A stretch of DNA of 64,000 bases from NCBI GenBank assembly GCA_963736355.1, contig CAVTOO010000021.1:90546-154545 (forward strand), written 5' to 3'. Positions 1-11,208 of this stretch are shown here, one piece after another (position 1 is the first letter of the stretch; the number at the start of each line of letters is the position of its first letter). The notes beneath the pieces were generated by a model. It did not search any database. It was not told the DNA's origin and saw only the letters and a program-made list of their open reading frames with translations. The translations under genes and the position numbers were made by a program. Origin of the DNA: CAVTOO01 sp963736355 (lineage in GTDB: Bacteria; Pseudomonadota; Alphaproteobacteria; Rhizobiales; Xanthobacteraceae).

Positions 1-1151
<1,151 letters not shown>

Positions 1152-1152
<1 letters not shown>

Positions 1153-1901
1153 TACTTTTTGCCCTTTCGGGTTGCGTCGTCGGCCGGAGGCTTGGGATTG
1201 GGCCTCTCCTGCACATTGGCTGCCGCGCCGGGCTTCTTCGGCTCGGCATCCGACAGCACCGGCGTCTTCACGGAGCCGGTATCGGTGTTGCCGTCGCCCT
1301 TGAGCGTCGTCGGCCCGCCGAGCGGCGCCGAAAACTGCCGGCCGTTCTGCGGACCGGGCTTGGGCGGTTTGCCGGCAGCAAACCCATCCAGCACCTTGTT
1401 GAAGCTCTCGACCGTGAGATCCTCATAGGTGTCCTTGAACACCTGGATCATCGGCGCGTTGACGCAGGCGCCCGAGGCACTCGACCTCTTCCCACGAGAA
1501 ATCGCCGTCGGCGGAAATATGATGCGGATCGTGATGGATGCGGTCGTGGCAGACCTTGATGAGATCGCCCGCGCCGCGCAGCAGGCACGGCGTCGTGCCG
1601 CAGACCTGCACATGCGCCTTCTTGCCGACCGGATGCAGCTGGAACATCGTGTAGAAGGTCGCGACTTCCAGCACGCGGATATAGGGCATGCCGAGCATGT
1701 CGCGCGATGTAGCGGATCGTCGGCCTCGGACACCCAGTTGTCCTGCTGCTCCTGCGCGCGCCACAACAGCGGGATCACCGCGGACGCCTGACGGCCTTCC
1801 GGATAACGCGCGATCACGACTTTGGCCCAGGCAAGATTCTCCGCGTTGAACGCGAAGCTCGCGGGCTGGACTTCCTTCGGGGCAAGACGGCGAACGGACA
1901 T
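1152..1901 (-). CDS. nuoE: NADH-quinone oxidoreductase subunit E (frameshifted)
   Basis: Thioredoxin-like [2Fe-2S] (N1a) subunit of the complex I electron-input module. It starts MSVRRLAPKEVQPASFAF. The N-terminal part reads in one frame to about 1720; the core (MLGMPYIRVLEVATFYTMF, then VCGTTPCLLRGAG with the ligand cysteines) reads in a second frame; the original frame resumes at about 1480 (ACVNAPMIQVFKDTYEDLT). Three single-base insertions explain this: two at about 1700-1720 and one at about 1475-1485. The C-terminus is a low-complexity Pro/Lys-rich extension of a kind I associate with alphaproteobacterial NuoE. The corrected length is about 248 aa. It lies in the nuo operon and overlaps nuoF. 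Confidence 0.93.
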
Positions 1902-1942
1902 AGGGGAATCCGATTAGACTGTGAGTGCGCGGAGAGTGCGGA

Positions 1943-3135
1943 TCATCGATCGACCTCTCCGAACACGATATCGAGGGAGCCGAGCACGGCGGAGACGTCG
2001 GCCAGCAGATGGCCGCGGCAGAGAAAATCCATGGACTGCAGATGCGCGAAACCAGGCGCGCGGATCTTGCACTTGTAAGGCTTGTTGGTGCCGTCGGAGA
2101 CGAGATAGACGCCGAACTCGCCCTTCGGCGCCTCGACGCACGCATAGACCTCGCCGGCCGGCACGTGGAAGCCTTCGGTGTAGAGTTTGAAGTGATGGAT
2201 CAGCGCTTCCATCGAACGCTTCATCTCGCCGCGCTTGGGCGGCACCACCTTGTTGTCCAGAACCGAAATCGGCCCCTGCCCTTCCGGCGCGCGCAGCTTC
2301 TCGATGCACTGCTTCATGATGCGGATCGACTGGCGCATCTCCTCCATGCGGAGGTGATAACGGTCGTAGCAATCGCCGTTCTTGCCGACGGGCACGTCGA
2401 AATCCATCTCGGCGTAGCATTCGTAGGGCTGCGACTTGCGCAAATCCCACGCACCACCGGAGCCGCGCACCATGACGCCGGAGAATCCCCACTCCCACGC
2501 CTGCTCAAGCGTCACGACGCCGATATCGACGTTGCGCTGCTTGAAGATGCGGTTGTTCGGTCAGAAAGCGTTTCGAGATCGTCGCAGACGGTCAGGAACG
2601 GATCGCAGAAATTCCAGATGTCTTCGATGAGCTGCGGCGGCAGATCCTGATGCACGCCGCCGACGCGGAAGTAAGCCGCATGCATGCGGCTGCCCGAGGC
2701 GCGCTCGTAGAACATCATCAGCTTCTCGCGCTCTTCGAAACCCCACAGCGGCGGGGTGAGCGCGCCGACGTCCATCGCCTGCGTCGTGACGTTGAGGAGA
2801 TGCGACAGGATGCGGCCGATCTCGGAATAAAGCACGCGGATCAACTGGCCGCGGCGCGGCACGGTGATGCCGAGCAGCTTTTCCACCGCGAGGCAGAACG
2901 CGTGCTCCTGGTTCATCGGCGCGACGTAGTCGAGACGGTCGAAATACGGGATCGCCTGCAGATAGGTCTTCTGCTCGATCAGCTTCTCGGTGCCGCGATG
3001 CAGAAGGCCGATATGCGGATCGACGCGCTCGACGACTTCGCCGTCGAGTTCCAGCACCAGGCGCAGCACGCCGTGCGCGGCCGGATGCTGCGGGCCGAAG
3101 TTGATCGTGAAGTTGCGGAGCGTAGTTTCAGCCAT
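1943..3135 (-). CDS. nuoD: NADH-quinone oxidoreductase subunit D (frameshifted)
   Basis: The 49-kDa-type subunit of complex I, in the connecting arm next to the quinone site. The N-terminal part begins MAETTLRNFTINFGPQHPAAHG and carries LHRGTEKLIEQKTYLQA and GALTPPLWGFEEREKLM. The frame breaks at about 2550-2570 and resumes as TLEQAWEWGFSGVMVRGSGG through to LADVSAVLGSLDIVFGEVDR. Two extra bases (one in a TTT run, one in gaacaacc) restore a 396-aa protein, which fits the family. The nuoC reading frame overlaps its start. Transcription runs from nuoA at 4718. Confidence 0.95.
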
Positions 3136-3755
3136 AGATCAGCGCCCTCAGCTCCCTTCGCCTTCTCGTCGCCCGGCAGCGCGTAGTCGGCGCCGTCCCA
3201 GGGAGACAGAAAATCGAACTTGCGGAATTCCTGATTGAGCTTCACCGGCTCATAGACCACGCGCTTCTGCTCGTCGTCGTAACGCACCTCGACGAAGCCG
3301 GTCAGCGGGAAGTCCTTGCGCAGCGGATGGCCGTCGAAGCCGTAATCCGTGAGAATGCGGCGCATGTCGGGGTGGCCGGTAAAGAGCACGCCATAGAGAT
3401 CGAACGTCTCGCGCTCGAACCAGTCCGCACCGGGGAACACGCCGATGATCGACGGCACGCGCGTCGTTTCCGACGCCGGCACCTTGATGCGCACGCGCGT
3501 GTTCAGGACCGGCGAGAGGAAATGATAGACGACCTCGAAACGCATTTCGCGCGCCAGATCGTCGACGGCAGTGACATCGATAAAGCTGAGGAAGCGGAAG
3601 CGCGGATCGTCGCGCAGCGTCGTCACGACCTCGACGATGTTCTCGGCGCGGGCGTGAAGGGTGAGTTCGTTAAACGCGACCGCATGGCCCGTCACCGCCC
3701 CCGGCAGCGCCTTCGCAATGGTCTCGCCAAGTGATTGAAGTTGGGCGTCGTCCAT
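3128..3755 (-). CDS. nuoC: NADH-quinone oxidoreductase subunit C
   Basis: The 30-kDa-type subunit of complex I. The start is taken at ATG 3755 (MDDAQLQSLGETIAKALPGA), just after the nuoB stop. Family motifs are visible: FPGADWFERETFDLYGV, GHPDMRRILTDYGFDGHPLRKDFPLTG and FLSPWDGADYALPGDEKAKG. In the raw sequence the frame has no stop at the expected place and continues to 2979 inside nuoD. Removing one G from the GGG near 3154 places a stop over the nuoD start, so the 3' end given here is that inferred stop. The apparent nuoC-nuoD overlap of about 150 bases is most likely an indel artefact. Confidence 0.9.
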
Positions 3756-3765
3756 GGCCACTTGC

Positions 3766-4350
3766 TCAGCGTTCGATCGTGCCGATACGGCGAATTTTCT
3801 TCTGCAACAGCATCACGCCGTACAGCAGCGCTTCGGCGGTCGGCGGACATCCGGGAACATAGATATCGACCGGCACGATGCGATCGCAGCCACGCACCAC
3901 CGAATAGCTGTAGTGGTAGTAGCCGCCGCCATTGGCGCAGGAGCCCATGGAGATGACGTAGCGGGGCTCCGGCATCTGGTCGTAGACCTTGCGCAAGGCG
4001 GGCGCCATTTTGTTGGTCAGCGTGCCGGCGACGATCATGACGTCGGACTGGCGCGGCGACGCGCGCGGTGCGAAGCCGAAACGCTCGGCGTCATAACGCG
4101 GCATCGACATCTGCATCATCTCGACGGCGCAGCACGCCAGGCCGAACGTCATCCACATCAGCGAGCCGGTGCGCGCCCAGGTGATGAGTTCGTCGGTCGA
4201 GGTGACAAGGAAGCCCTTGTCGGCGAGTTCGTTGTTCAGACCGGTGAAAAAGCGATCGTCCGCCCCCACCGGCTTGCCGGTACGCGGATCAAGAACGCCG
4301 GTGGCCGCAGGCGCGACCACCGTCTCGCGGGTCGCAGGGGTCAATCCCAT
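3766..4350 (-). CDS. nuoB: NADH-quinone oxidoreductase subunit B
   Basis: Complex I subunit that holds the terminal N2 [4Fe-4S] cluster delivering electrons to quinone. Its ligands are visible: the tandem cysteines in TFGLACCAVEMM, the cysteine in SMGSCANGGGYYHYSY, and the one in DIYVPGCPPTAEALLYG. The start at 4350 (MGLTPATRETVVAPA) is preferred over the upstream ATG at 4371. A GAAAGG ribosome-binding site lies upstream of 4350, and that start overlaps the nuoA stop by a few bases, which suggests translational coupling. About 194 aa, intact. Confidence 0.96.
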   Translation of the reverse strand: MGLTPATRETVVAPAATGVLDPRTGKPVGADDRFFTGLNNELADKGFLVTSTDELITWARTGSLMWMTFGLACCAVEMMQMSMPRYDAERFGFAPRASPRQSDVMIVAGTLTNKMAPALRKVYDQMPEPRYVISMGSCANGGGYYHYSYSVVRGCDRIVPVDIYVPGCPPTAEALLYGVMLLQKKIRRIGTIER

Positions 4351-4718
4351 TCCAGCGCACCTTTCTTCCATTCATAGGCAAAGCCGACGGTCAGCACCCC
4401 GAGGAACACCATCATCGACCAGAAGCCGGCCGCGCCGAGCTTGCCGAAGGCCACCGCCCACGGGAACAGGAAGGCCACTTCGAGATCGAAGATGATGAAG
4501 AGGATGGCGACGAGATAGAAGCGCACGTCGAACTTCATGCGCGCATCGTCGAACGCCTCGAAACCGCACTCATAGGCCGAGAGCTTTTCCGGATCGGGCT
4601 GCTGGTAGGCGACGATGAAGGGAACGATCAGCAATGCGAGGCCGATGACCAAAGCGACGCCGATAAAAATGACCAGTGGCAGGTAGCTCTGAATAATGCC
4701 GTTGGCCACGCCGTTCAT
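4341..4718 (-). CDS. nuoA: NADH-quinone oxidoreductase subunit A
   Basis: Small membrane subunit of complex I, first gene of the nuo operon. The 125-aa product has three hydrophobic helices: about residues 13-35 (SYLPLVIFIGVALVIGLALL), 66-86 (FYLVAILFIIFDLEVAFLF) and 92-114. The family signature AYECGFEAFDDARMKFDVRF lies in the loop after helix 1. Intact. Its last bases overlap the start of nuoB. Confidence 0.96.
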   Translation of the reverse strand: MNGVANGIIQSYLPLVIFIGVALVIGLALLIVPFIVAYQQPDPEKLSAYECGFEAFDDARMKFDVRFYLVAILFIIFDLEVAFLFPWAVAFGKLGAAGFWSMMVFLGVLTVGFAYEWKKGALEWD

Positions 4719-5061
4719 GAGACCCGTCCCGAAGCTGTTCGCCGCTGCACAAAACGGCTTTGCCGCGTCGCGTGAGATTCGCGAAAACGCCGCATTGGTC
4801 GAGGCTTAGCTCACTGTTTAGAACGTTGCAAGACAAGCTGCCGCGATGCTCCACGGCTGGTTTTGCAGAACGCGGAAGCCTCTCGGGTTGCATCCGGACG
4901 AGCCGCCGTGGCCAGGCCGCGCGGGTTCCGGCCGGTCCCTCAGGCTTGTCACAAAAGCGATTGATCGCCTGCCACAGCCACAGCATGTGGCTGGAGTCGG
5001 AGCACTTCAAAGCCGGATTAGGAACGCGCCTGCGGGGAAAATGCCAAGTGTTTGAAAACAC
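4719..5061. other. nuo upstream region, no gene seen
   Basis: The 343 bases between nuoA and tRNA-Asp should contain the promoter and leader of the nuo operon (minus strand). The long open frames on both strands lack family features. One plus-strand frame ends in the residue string GARTRDLRRDRPAL, which is simply translation of the neighbouring tRNA-Asp gene. Confidence 0.6.
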
Positions 5062-5138
5062 TGGCGGGAGCGACGGGGCTCGAACCCGCGACCTCCGGCG
5101 TGACAGGCCGGCACTCTAACCAACTGAGCTACGCCCCC
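5062..5138 (-). tRNA. tRNA-Asp (GTC)
   Basis: A complete cloverleaf on the minus strand. The acceptor stem GGGGGCG pairs with CGCTCCC (one G-U pair), the D-arm is TAGCTCAGTTGGTTAGAG, the anticodon loop CTGTCAC contains GTC, and the T-arm has GGTTCGAGCCC. The discriminator is G and the encoded CCA sits at 5062-5064. Length 77 nt. Confidence 0.97.
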
Positions 5139-5338
5139 GCGGGCACCAGCGACTTAAAGGCGTGGAAACGTTAAGTCAAGGAGCCGCGGAAGTTACGATG
5201 AAAAGGGCGTTTCCAAGGGCATGCAGCGAAAAAATGGCCTGTTTACAGGGGGAAACATCATAGGCAGCTGCCCCCCGAATCATTTAAGCCCTGATTTGCA
5301 ACGAGTTCTGCAACTGTCACCTTTACGAGGAGGGCCAC

Positions 5339-5638
5339 ATGGCGAAAAAAGCAGCGACACCGACGACCGTTACCCTGAAGCATCTCGCCGCGGCAATTGC
5401 CGAAGAGCACGAGATGTCCAAGAAGCAGACCGAGGCAGTTCTCTCCGATCTCGTCACGCGCATCACCAAGCACCTCAAGAAGGGCGAGCGCATCCGCATC
5501 GTCGGCCTCGGCATCCTGCAGGTCCGCAAGCGTGCGGCACGCATGGGTCGCAACCCGGCGACCGGCGAAGCCATTCAAATCAAGGCGAGCAAGAAGGTTG
5601 CCTTCCGCGCTGCCAAGGAGCTGAAGGAAGCCGTCTAA
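5339..5638 (+). CDS. hupB: HU-family DNA-binding protein
   Basis: Nucleoid-associated HU/IHF-fold protein that bends and compacts DNA. The 99-aa product has the N-terminal helices (LKHLAAAIAEEHEMSKKQTE) and the beta-arm region (GERIRIVGLGILQVRKRAAR, then MGRNPATGEAIQIKASKKVA with the conserved RNPxTG). A GAGGAGGG ribosome-binding site precedes the ATG, and a good terminator follows. The gene is on the plus strand and converges on lon, with tRNA-Val in between. In many alphaproteobacteria hupB follows lon in the same direction, so the orientation is worth noting. Confidence 0.95.
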   Translation: MAKKAATPTTVTLKHLAAAIAEEHEMSKKQTEAVLSDLVTRITKHLKKGERIRIVGLGILQVRKRAARMGRNPATGEAIQIKASKKVAFRAAKELKEAV

Positions 5639-5670
5639 GCTTTCTCGCCACTCGAAGCGAACATCGAAAG

Positions 5671-5702
5671 CCCTGCCCGGCAAACGCTGCGGCGGGGTTT
5701 TT
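5671..5702 (+). terminator. Rho-independent terminator after hupB
   Basis: The stem ccctgcc (5671-5677) pairs with ggcgggg (5691-5697), including one T-G pair, and is followed by ttttt. It lies 33 bases after the hupB stop. Confidence 0.8.
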
Positions 5703-5726
5703 GCTGTCTTGATGATTCCGAAGGGT

Positions 5727-5802
5727 TGGTGGGCGGTGACGGGATCGAACCGCCGACATCCTGCGTGTAAAGCAGGCGCTCTACCAGCTGAGCTAACCGC
5801 CC
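5727..5802 (-). tRNA. tRNA-Val (TAC)
   Basis: A minus-strand cloverleaf. The acceptor GGGCGGT pairs with ACCGCCC, the D-arm is TAGCTCAGCTGGTAGAGC, the anticodon loop has TAC within CTTTACACG, and the T-arm has GGTTCGATCCC. The discriminator is A, with CCA encoded at 5727-5729. Length 76 nt. Confidence 0.97.
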
Positions 5803-5870
5803 TCGCCCTCTGTTTAGCCGCTGCGTATCGCCCGGGAAAGCCCGGTCCTGCAAAGAAAAATGCACAAAGA

Positions 5871-5901
5871 AAAACGGCGGCGCCAGAGGCACCGCCGTTT
5901 T
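5871..5901 (-). terminator. Rho-independent terminator after lon
   Basis: The perfect 10-base arms aaaacggcgg and ccgccgtttt are separated by 11 bases. Read on the minus strand, the hairpin ends in a T-run, about 20 bases after the lon stop. Confidence 0.85.
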
Positions 5902-5921
5902 GATTACTTAGCGGATCGGCT

Positions 5922-8340
5922 TCAATGCGCGGTCAGGCCCGATCCTTCGTCCGTATCCGCTGCCGGCGCGCGGGAGGTATCTTCCTCCCACACGATGGCC
6001 TTCGGAACACGCACCAGCGCCTTGGCAATCACCTCGTCCATGCGCGCGACCGGAATGATCTCGAGGCCGCCCTTGATGGCGTCGGAAATCTCCGACAGAT
6101 CCTTGGCGTTCTCGTCCGGGATCAGCACCGTCTTGATGCCGCCGCGCGCTGCCGCGAGCAGCTTTTCCTTCAGGCCGCCGATCGGCAGCACCCGTCCGCG
6201 CAGCGTGATTTCGCCGGTCATGGCGAGGTCACGACGCACCGGGATGCCCGTCATCACCGACACGATAGCCGTGGCCATGGCCACGCCGGCCGAGGGGCCA
6301 TCCTTCGGGGTTGCCCCCTCCGGCACGTGGACGTGGATATCGCGGCGATCGAACAGAGGCGGCTCGACGCCGAAGGCGACCGCGCGCGAGCGGACGTACG
6401 ACGCCGCCGCCGAAATCGATTCCTTCATCACGTCGCGCAAATTGCCGGTGACCGTCATGCGGCCCTTGCCGGGCATCATGACACCTTCGATCGTCAGCAA
6501 CTCGCCGCCCACGTCGGTCCAGGCCAGACCGGTCACGACACCGACCTGATCCGCTTCCTCGATCTCGCCGTAGCGATACTTCGACACGCCGAGATAATCG
6601 CCGAGATTGGGCTCGGTGACCTTCACGGTCTTCTTCTTCGACGTCATCAGTTCCTTGACCGCCTTGCGGGCCAGCGTCGAAATCTCGCGTTCGAGGTTTC
6701 GCACGCCCGCCTCGCGGGTGTAGCGGCGGATCATGAGCAACAATGCGGCGTCGTCGATCGACCATTCCTTGCTGTCGAGGCCGTGCTTGGCGATCGCGCT
6801 CGGGATCAGGTGCTTGCGCGCGATCTCGACCTTCTCGTTTTCGGTGTAGCCGGCGATACGGATGATCTCCATGCGGTCCATCAAGGGCGCAGGGATATTC
6901 AGCGTGTTCGCCGTGGTGATGAACATCACGTTCGACAGATCGTAATCGACCTCGAGGTAGTGGTCGCTGAACGTCGAGTTCTGTTCCGGATCGAGGACCT
7001 CAAGCAGAGCCGAGGACGGATCGCCGCGGAAATCGGCGCCCATCTTGTCGATCTCGTCGAGCAGGAACAGCGGATTGGACGTCTTCGCCTTCCGCATCGA
7101 CTGGATGATCTTGCCCGGCATCGAACCGATATAGGTCCGGCGGTGACCGCGGATCTCGGCTTCGTCACGCACGCCACCGAGCGAGACGCGCACGAATTCG
7201 CGTCCCGTCGCCTTGGCGATGGACTTGCCGAGCGAGGTCTTGCCGACACCCGGAGGGCCGACCAGGCACAGGATGGGTCCGGTCAGCTTGTTGGCGCGGG
7301 TCTGCACCGCCAGATACTCGACGATGCGTTCCTTGACCTTGTCGAGACCGTAGTGATCGAGGTCGAGCACGCTCTGCGCGAGGACAAGGTCCTTCTTGAT
7401 CTTGGACTTCTTGCCCCATGGGATCGACAGCAACCAATCCAGATAGTTGCGCACGACGGTGGCTTCCGCCGACATCGGCGACATCTGGCGCAGCTTCTTC
7501 AATTCATGCTGCGCCTTTTCGCGCGCTTCCTTGGAGAGCTTGGTCTTGGTGATCTTCTCTTCCAGATCGGACAGCTCGTCGCGACCGTCTTCGTCGCCGA
7601 GTTCCTTCTGGATCGCCTTCATCTGCTCGTTGAGATAGTACTCGCGCTGCGTCTTCTCCATCTGGCGCTTGACGCGCGTGCGGATACGCTTCTCGACCTG
7701 AAGGACCGAGATTTCGCTTTCCATCAGCGCCAGCACCTTTTCAAGGCGCTGCGTGACCGACAGCATCTCCAGGATGTTCTGGCGATCCGGAATCTTGACG
7801 GCGAGATGCGACGCAACCGTATCGGCGAGCTTGGCGAAGTCGGTGATCTGCTGAACGACGCCGACAACCTCGGCCGAGATCTTCTTGTTCAGCTTCACAT
7901 AGTTCTCGAACTCCGACACGACGGAGCGGCCGAGCGCCTGCGCCTCGACGCGTCTCAGCGTCGGTATCGGCGAGCAAGGTCGCCTCGACTTCGAAATAAT
8001 CGGCGCGGTCGGAATAGGTGCCGGACTTGGCGCGCTCAAGGCCCTCGACCAGCACCTTCACGGTGCCGTCCGGCAGCTTGAGCAATTGCAGGACGCGCGC
8101 GAGCGTGCCGATCTCATAGATCGAGCCGGGCGTCGGATCGTCATCGGAAGCGTTCTTCTGCGTCGCCAGCAGGATGAACGTGTCGTTCTTCATCACCTCT
8201 TCGAGCGCGCGAATGGACTTTTCGCGGCCGACGAAGAGCGGCACGATCATGTGCGGGAACACAACGATGTCGCGCAACGGCAGAACGGGATAGGACCGGA
8301 CTTCACCGGGAACGGGAACTGGCTTCGACTTGGTGGTCAT
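5922..8340 (-). CDS. lon: ATP-dependent Lon protease (frameshifted)
   Basis: Cytosolic AAA+ serine protease that degrades misfolded and regulatory proteins. The N-domain begins MTTKSKPVPVPGEVRSYPVL at 8340, behind an AGAGGA site. The AAA+ module has Walker A GPPGVGKTSLGKS and Walker B FLLDEIDKMG. The protease domain has the catalytic serine in PEGATPKDGPSAGVAMATA and the lysine in GLKEKLLAAARGG. One extra base at about 7955, in the acgcgtcgaggcg context, splits the N-domain (up to ADTDAETR) from the rest (VEAQALGRSVVSEFENYVKL). The corrected length is 805 aa, normal for Lon. It lies downstream of clpX. Confidence 0.96.
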
Positions 8341-8670
8341 GGACCGATGTCCTCTTCCTCTAGTCTTTTTGTGCCCCCCTGCTCGCGATCCCCAACGGGG
8401 CAACCGCCGCAAGGTGCTAGTCATCCGGGAAGGGAACAGGCCTCCTTAAGCCGTGCGCCTCAGGGCGGATACGAATCCTGCCCGGTTCGAGCGAATCTTC
8501 GTACTAAATTCGTTGCGATAATAGGTGGAGATCACACAGACGGGTGTCAAGTGAACGAAAACCCCTGTCACAGGCGGATTTTTCGTAACAGGACACGTCG
8601 CGTCACACACCCGCGGCAGGGCGCAAGACGCGCCCCGCGGAACCACTGACGTCGACGTCGGGCCGGGCCT
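8341..8670. other. clpX-lon intergenic region
   Basis: These 330 bases hold no gene I can support. The open frames here lack family features. The region should contain the lon promoter and leader. The minus-strand sequence just before the lon start carries its ribosome-binding site (GAAGAGGACATCGG). Confidence 0.5.
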
Positions 8671-9945
8671 TTACGCGCTGGCGCTGGCCTCGGGCACGCG
8701 ATTGGAACGGTCGGCGTAGATGTAGAGCGGACGCGCCGTCCCCTCCACCACCTCCCGCGAAATGACGACTTCCTCGACACCTTCCAGGCCGGGGAGTTCG
8801 AACATGGTCTCGAGCAGGATGCCTTCCATGATCGAGCGCAGGCCGCGCGCGCCGGTCTTGCGCTCGATGGCCTTGCGCGCGATGGCACCCATCGCCTCGT
8901 CGGCGAAGGTCAGCTCGATATTCTCCATCTCGAACAGACGCTGATACTGCTTCACCAGCGCGTTCTTGGGCTCCATCAGGATCTTCTTGAGCGAAGCCTC
9001 GTCGAGATCCTCGAGCGTCGCGACCACCGGCAGGCGGCCGACGAATTCGGGGATCAGGCCGTACTTCAACAGATCCTCGGGCTCGACTTCATGGAAGATT
9101 TCGCCGGTGCGGCGGTCTTCCGGCGCCATGACGGACGCACTGAAGCCGATCGATGTGCTGCGACCGCGCGCCGAGATGATCTTCTCGAGGCCGGCGAAAG
9201 CGCCACCGCAGATGAACAGGATGTTGGTGGTGTCCACCTGCAGGAATTCCTGCTGCGGATGCTTGCGGCCACCCTGCGGCGGAACGCTGGCAACCGTGCC
9301 TTCCATGATCTTCAGGAGCGCCTGCTGCACGCCCTCGCCCGACACGTCGCGGGTGATCGAGGGATTGTCGGACTTGCGCGAGATCTTGTCGATTTCGTCG
9401 ATATAGACGATGCCGCGCTGCGCGCGCTCGACGTTGTAGTCGGCGGACTGCAGCAGCTTCAGGATGATGTTCTCGACGTCCTCACCGACATAGCCGGCTT
9501 CGGTCAGCGTCGTCGCATCGGCCATCGTGAACGGCACGTCGAGGATGCGCGCGAGCGTCTGCGCGAGCAGCGTCTTGCCCGAACCGGTCGGACCGATCAG
9601 CAGGATGTTCGACTTCGCGAGTTCGACGTCGTTGTGCTTGGTCTGGTGATTGAGCCGCTTGTAGTGATTGTGAACGGCGACCGACAGCACCTTCTTGGCG
9701 TGGTCCTGACCGATCACGTAATCATCGAGAACCTTGCGGATTTCCTTCGGCGTCGGAATGCCGTCGCGCGACTTCACCAGCGAGGACTTGTTCTCCTCGC
9801 GAATGATGTCCATGCACAGTTCGACACACTCGTCGCAAATGAAGACCGTCGGGCCCGCGATAAGCTTGCGCACTTCATGCTGGCTCTTGCCGCAGAACGA
9901 GCAATACAGCGTGTTCTTGGAGTCGCTCGTGCCTACCTTGCTCAT
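8671..9945 (-). CDS. clpX: ATP-dependent Clp protease ATP-binding subunit ClpX
   Basis: AAA+ unfoldase that feeds substrates to ClpP. The 424-aa protein has an N-terminal zinc-binding domain (CSFCGKSQHEVRKLIAG, then CDECVELC), Walker A LLIGPTGSGKTLLAQTLA, Walker B IVYIDEIDKISRK, a pore-loop-type GYVGEDVE, the ClpP-docking IGF-type loop (STSIGFSASV), and a C-terminal small domain (GARGLRSIMEGILLETMFEL). Intact. It lies between clpP and lon on the same strand, the usual alphaproteobacterial order. Confidence 0.97.
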   Translation of the reverse strand: MSKVGTSDSKNTLYCSFCGKSQHEVRKLIAGPTVFICDECVELCMDIIREENKSSLVKSRDGIPTPKEIRKVLDDYVIGQDHAKKVLSVAVHNHYKRLNHQTKHNDVELAKSNILLIGPTGSGKTLLAQTLARILDVPFTMADATTLTEAGYVGEDVENIILKLLQSADYNVERAQRGIVYIDEIDKISRKSDNPSITRDVSGEGVQQALLKIMEGTVASVPPQGGRKHPQQEFLQVDTTNILFICGGAFAGLEKIISARGRSTSIGFSASVMAPEDRRTGEIFHEVEPEDLLKYGLIPEFVGRLPVVATLEDLDEASLKKILMEPKNALVKQYQRLFEMENIELTFADEAMGAIARKAIERKTGARGLRSIMEGILLETMFELPGLEGVEEVVISREVVEGTARPLYIYADRSNRVPEASASA

Positions 9946-10356
9946 TCCGTTCTCCGTCCGCCGTCCCAGCCTGATCGTTCGAGTTCAGGCTGATCCAACT
10001 CCTGACCCTCGGGGTTTAGATAGAGCAAATTTCGTACCAAAAAAGCCCTGCCCGCGGGTACCAATGTCCGAATCGAAGTTAACCGCAGTATTTAGACATA
10101 TTCGCTGCCGTAACCCCAGCGAAGCATTCTAGGGCGTCGATCATCAAGATTCCACTAATCCGATTGCAAGTGCCACGGCCCCGCGAATTGTCGCATCCCC
10201 ACCAAAGATAGGGGATTTTCGCCGGTTTTAGAGACAGCTTTGCTGGAATTCGGGACACCGTTGCAGCTATGCCACGCCGGTTCCCAGCGGTCAGGGAACC
10301 CGCTCGGCCGCACCTGTCCGGCCGGGATTGTCCCGGCCGCCCCTCTTGCGACGGCC
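9946..10356. other. clpP-clpX intergenic region with hairpin
   Basis: These 411 bases contain no convincing gene. The arms ggccggga (10320-10327) and tcccggcc (10331-10338) form a short strong hairpin just downstream of clpP. It lacks a T-run, so it is more likely an RNA-stabilising or attenuating hairpin than a clean terminator. The rest should hold the clpX promoter. Confidence 0.5.
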
Positions 10357-10989
10357 TTACACCGGTTTGGCGCTGGGATCTTCGGGCCGACGCTCGATCA
10401 CCTTATCGACGAGACCGAAGTCGCGCGCCATTTCCGAAGTGAGGAAGTTATCGCGCTCGAGCGCTTCCTCGATCTTCTTCAGCGATTGGCCGGTGTGCTT
10501 CACGTAGATCTCATTGAGGCGCTTCTTCATGGCCAGGATCTCCTGGGCATGCAGCATGATGTCGGTCGCCTGGCCCTGGAAGCCACCTGACGGCTGATGC
10601 ACCATGATCCGCGCATTCGGCAGCGCGAAGCGCATGTCCTTGGCGCCGGCCGCGAGCAGCAGCGAGCCCATCGACGCGGCTTGTCCGGTGCACAGCGTCG
10701 ACACAGCCGGGCGAATGAACTGCATGGTGTCGTAGATCGCCATGCCCGATGTCACCACGCCGCCCGGCGAGTTGATGTAGATCGAGATTTCCTTCTTCGG
10801 ATTCTCGGCTTCGAGGAACAGCAGCTGGGCGACGACCAGCGTGGCCATGCCGTCTTCGATCGGGCCGGTAATGAAGATGATGCGCTCCTTCAGGAGACGC
10901 GAGAAGATGTCGTAAGCGCGCTCACCACGGTTGGTCTGTTCGACCACCATCGGCACGAGGTTCATATAGGTCTCAACCGGATCGCGCAT
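10357..10989 (-). CDS. clpP: ATP-dependent Clp protease proteolytic subunit
   Basis: Barrel-forming serine peptidase that partners ClpX and ClpA. The 210-aa product begins MRDPVETYMNLVPMVVEQTN. The catalytic triad is visible: Ser in TGQAASMGSLLLAAG, His in RIMVHQPSGG and Asp in ARDFGLVD. The oligomerisation strand region INSPGGVVTSGMAIYD is present. The length is normal and the frame intact. It sits between tig and clpX. Confidence 0.97.
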   Translation of the reverse strand: MRDPVETYMNLVPMVVEQTNRGERAYDIFSRLLKERIIFITGPIEDGMATLVVAQLLFLEAENPKKEISIYINSPGGVVTSGMAIYDTMQFIRPAVSTLCTGQAASMGSLLLAAGAKDMRFALPNARIMVHQPSGGFQGQATDIMLHAQEILAMKKRLNEIYVKHTGQSLKKIEEALERDNFLTSEMARDFGLVDKVIERRPEDPSAKPV

Positions 10990-11208
10990 GAAATCACCTG
11001 ATGTTGGAAGGCATCCTGGAATACCCGGCAGCCGGAGACGGCCGCCGCAAACGCCCCGCAGAATTGGACTTCACAGATATTCTCTCGCGGGCTTACCGCA
11101 AGAGAGGTTGAAGCCGATTCGACCCGCAGGGCAAAGCGAACTTTGCCGCCCGAACCGCCTTTTTGGCGGCGACGGTTAACGGTTAAGGTTTGAAAACAGC
11201 GGCGCAGC

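Noticed and set aside
2979..3755. nuoC-nuoD fusion or long overlap
   Set aside because: nuoD has its own start and complete N-terminus in another frame; the nuoC read-through encodes no family sequence and is explained by one extra G near 3154.
4760..5119. Plus-strand open frame upstream of nuoA
   Set aside because: Its C-terminus is read-through of the tRNA-Asp gene on the opposite strand and the rest has no protein-like features.
5925..8081. Long plus-strand open frame opposite lon
   Set aside because: It is a shadow of lon codon bias in GC-rich DNA, with Arg/His-rich nonsense and no motifs. The same applies to the long opposite-strand frames across glnA, tig, the GGDEF gene and the sugar transferase.
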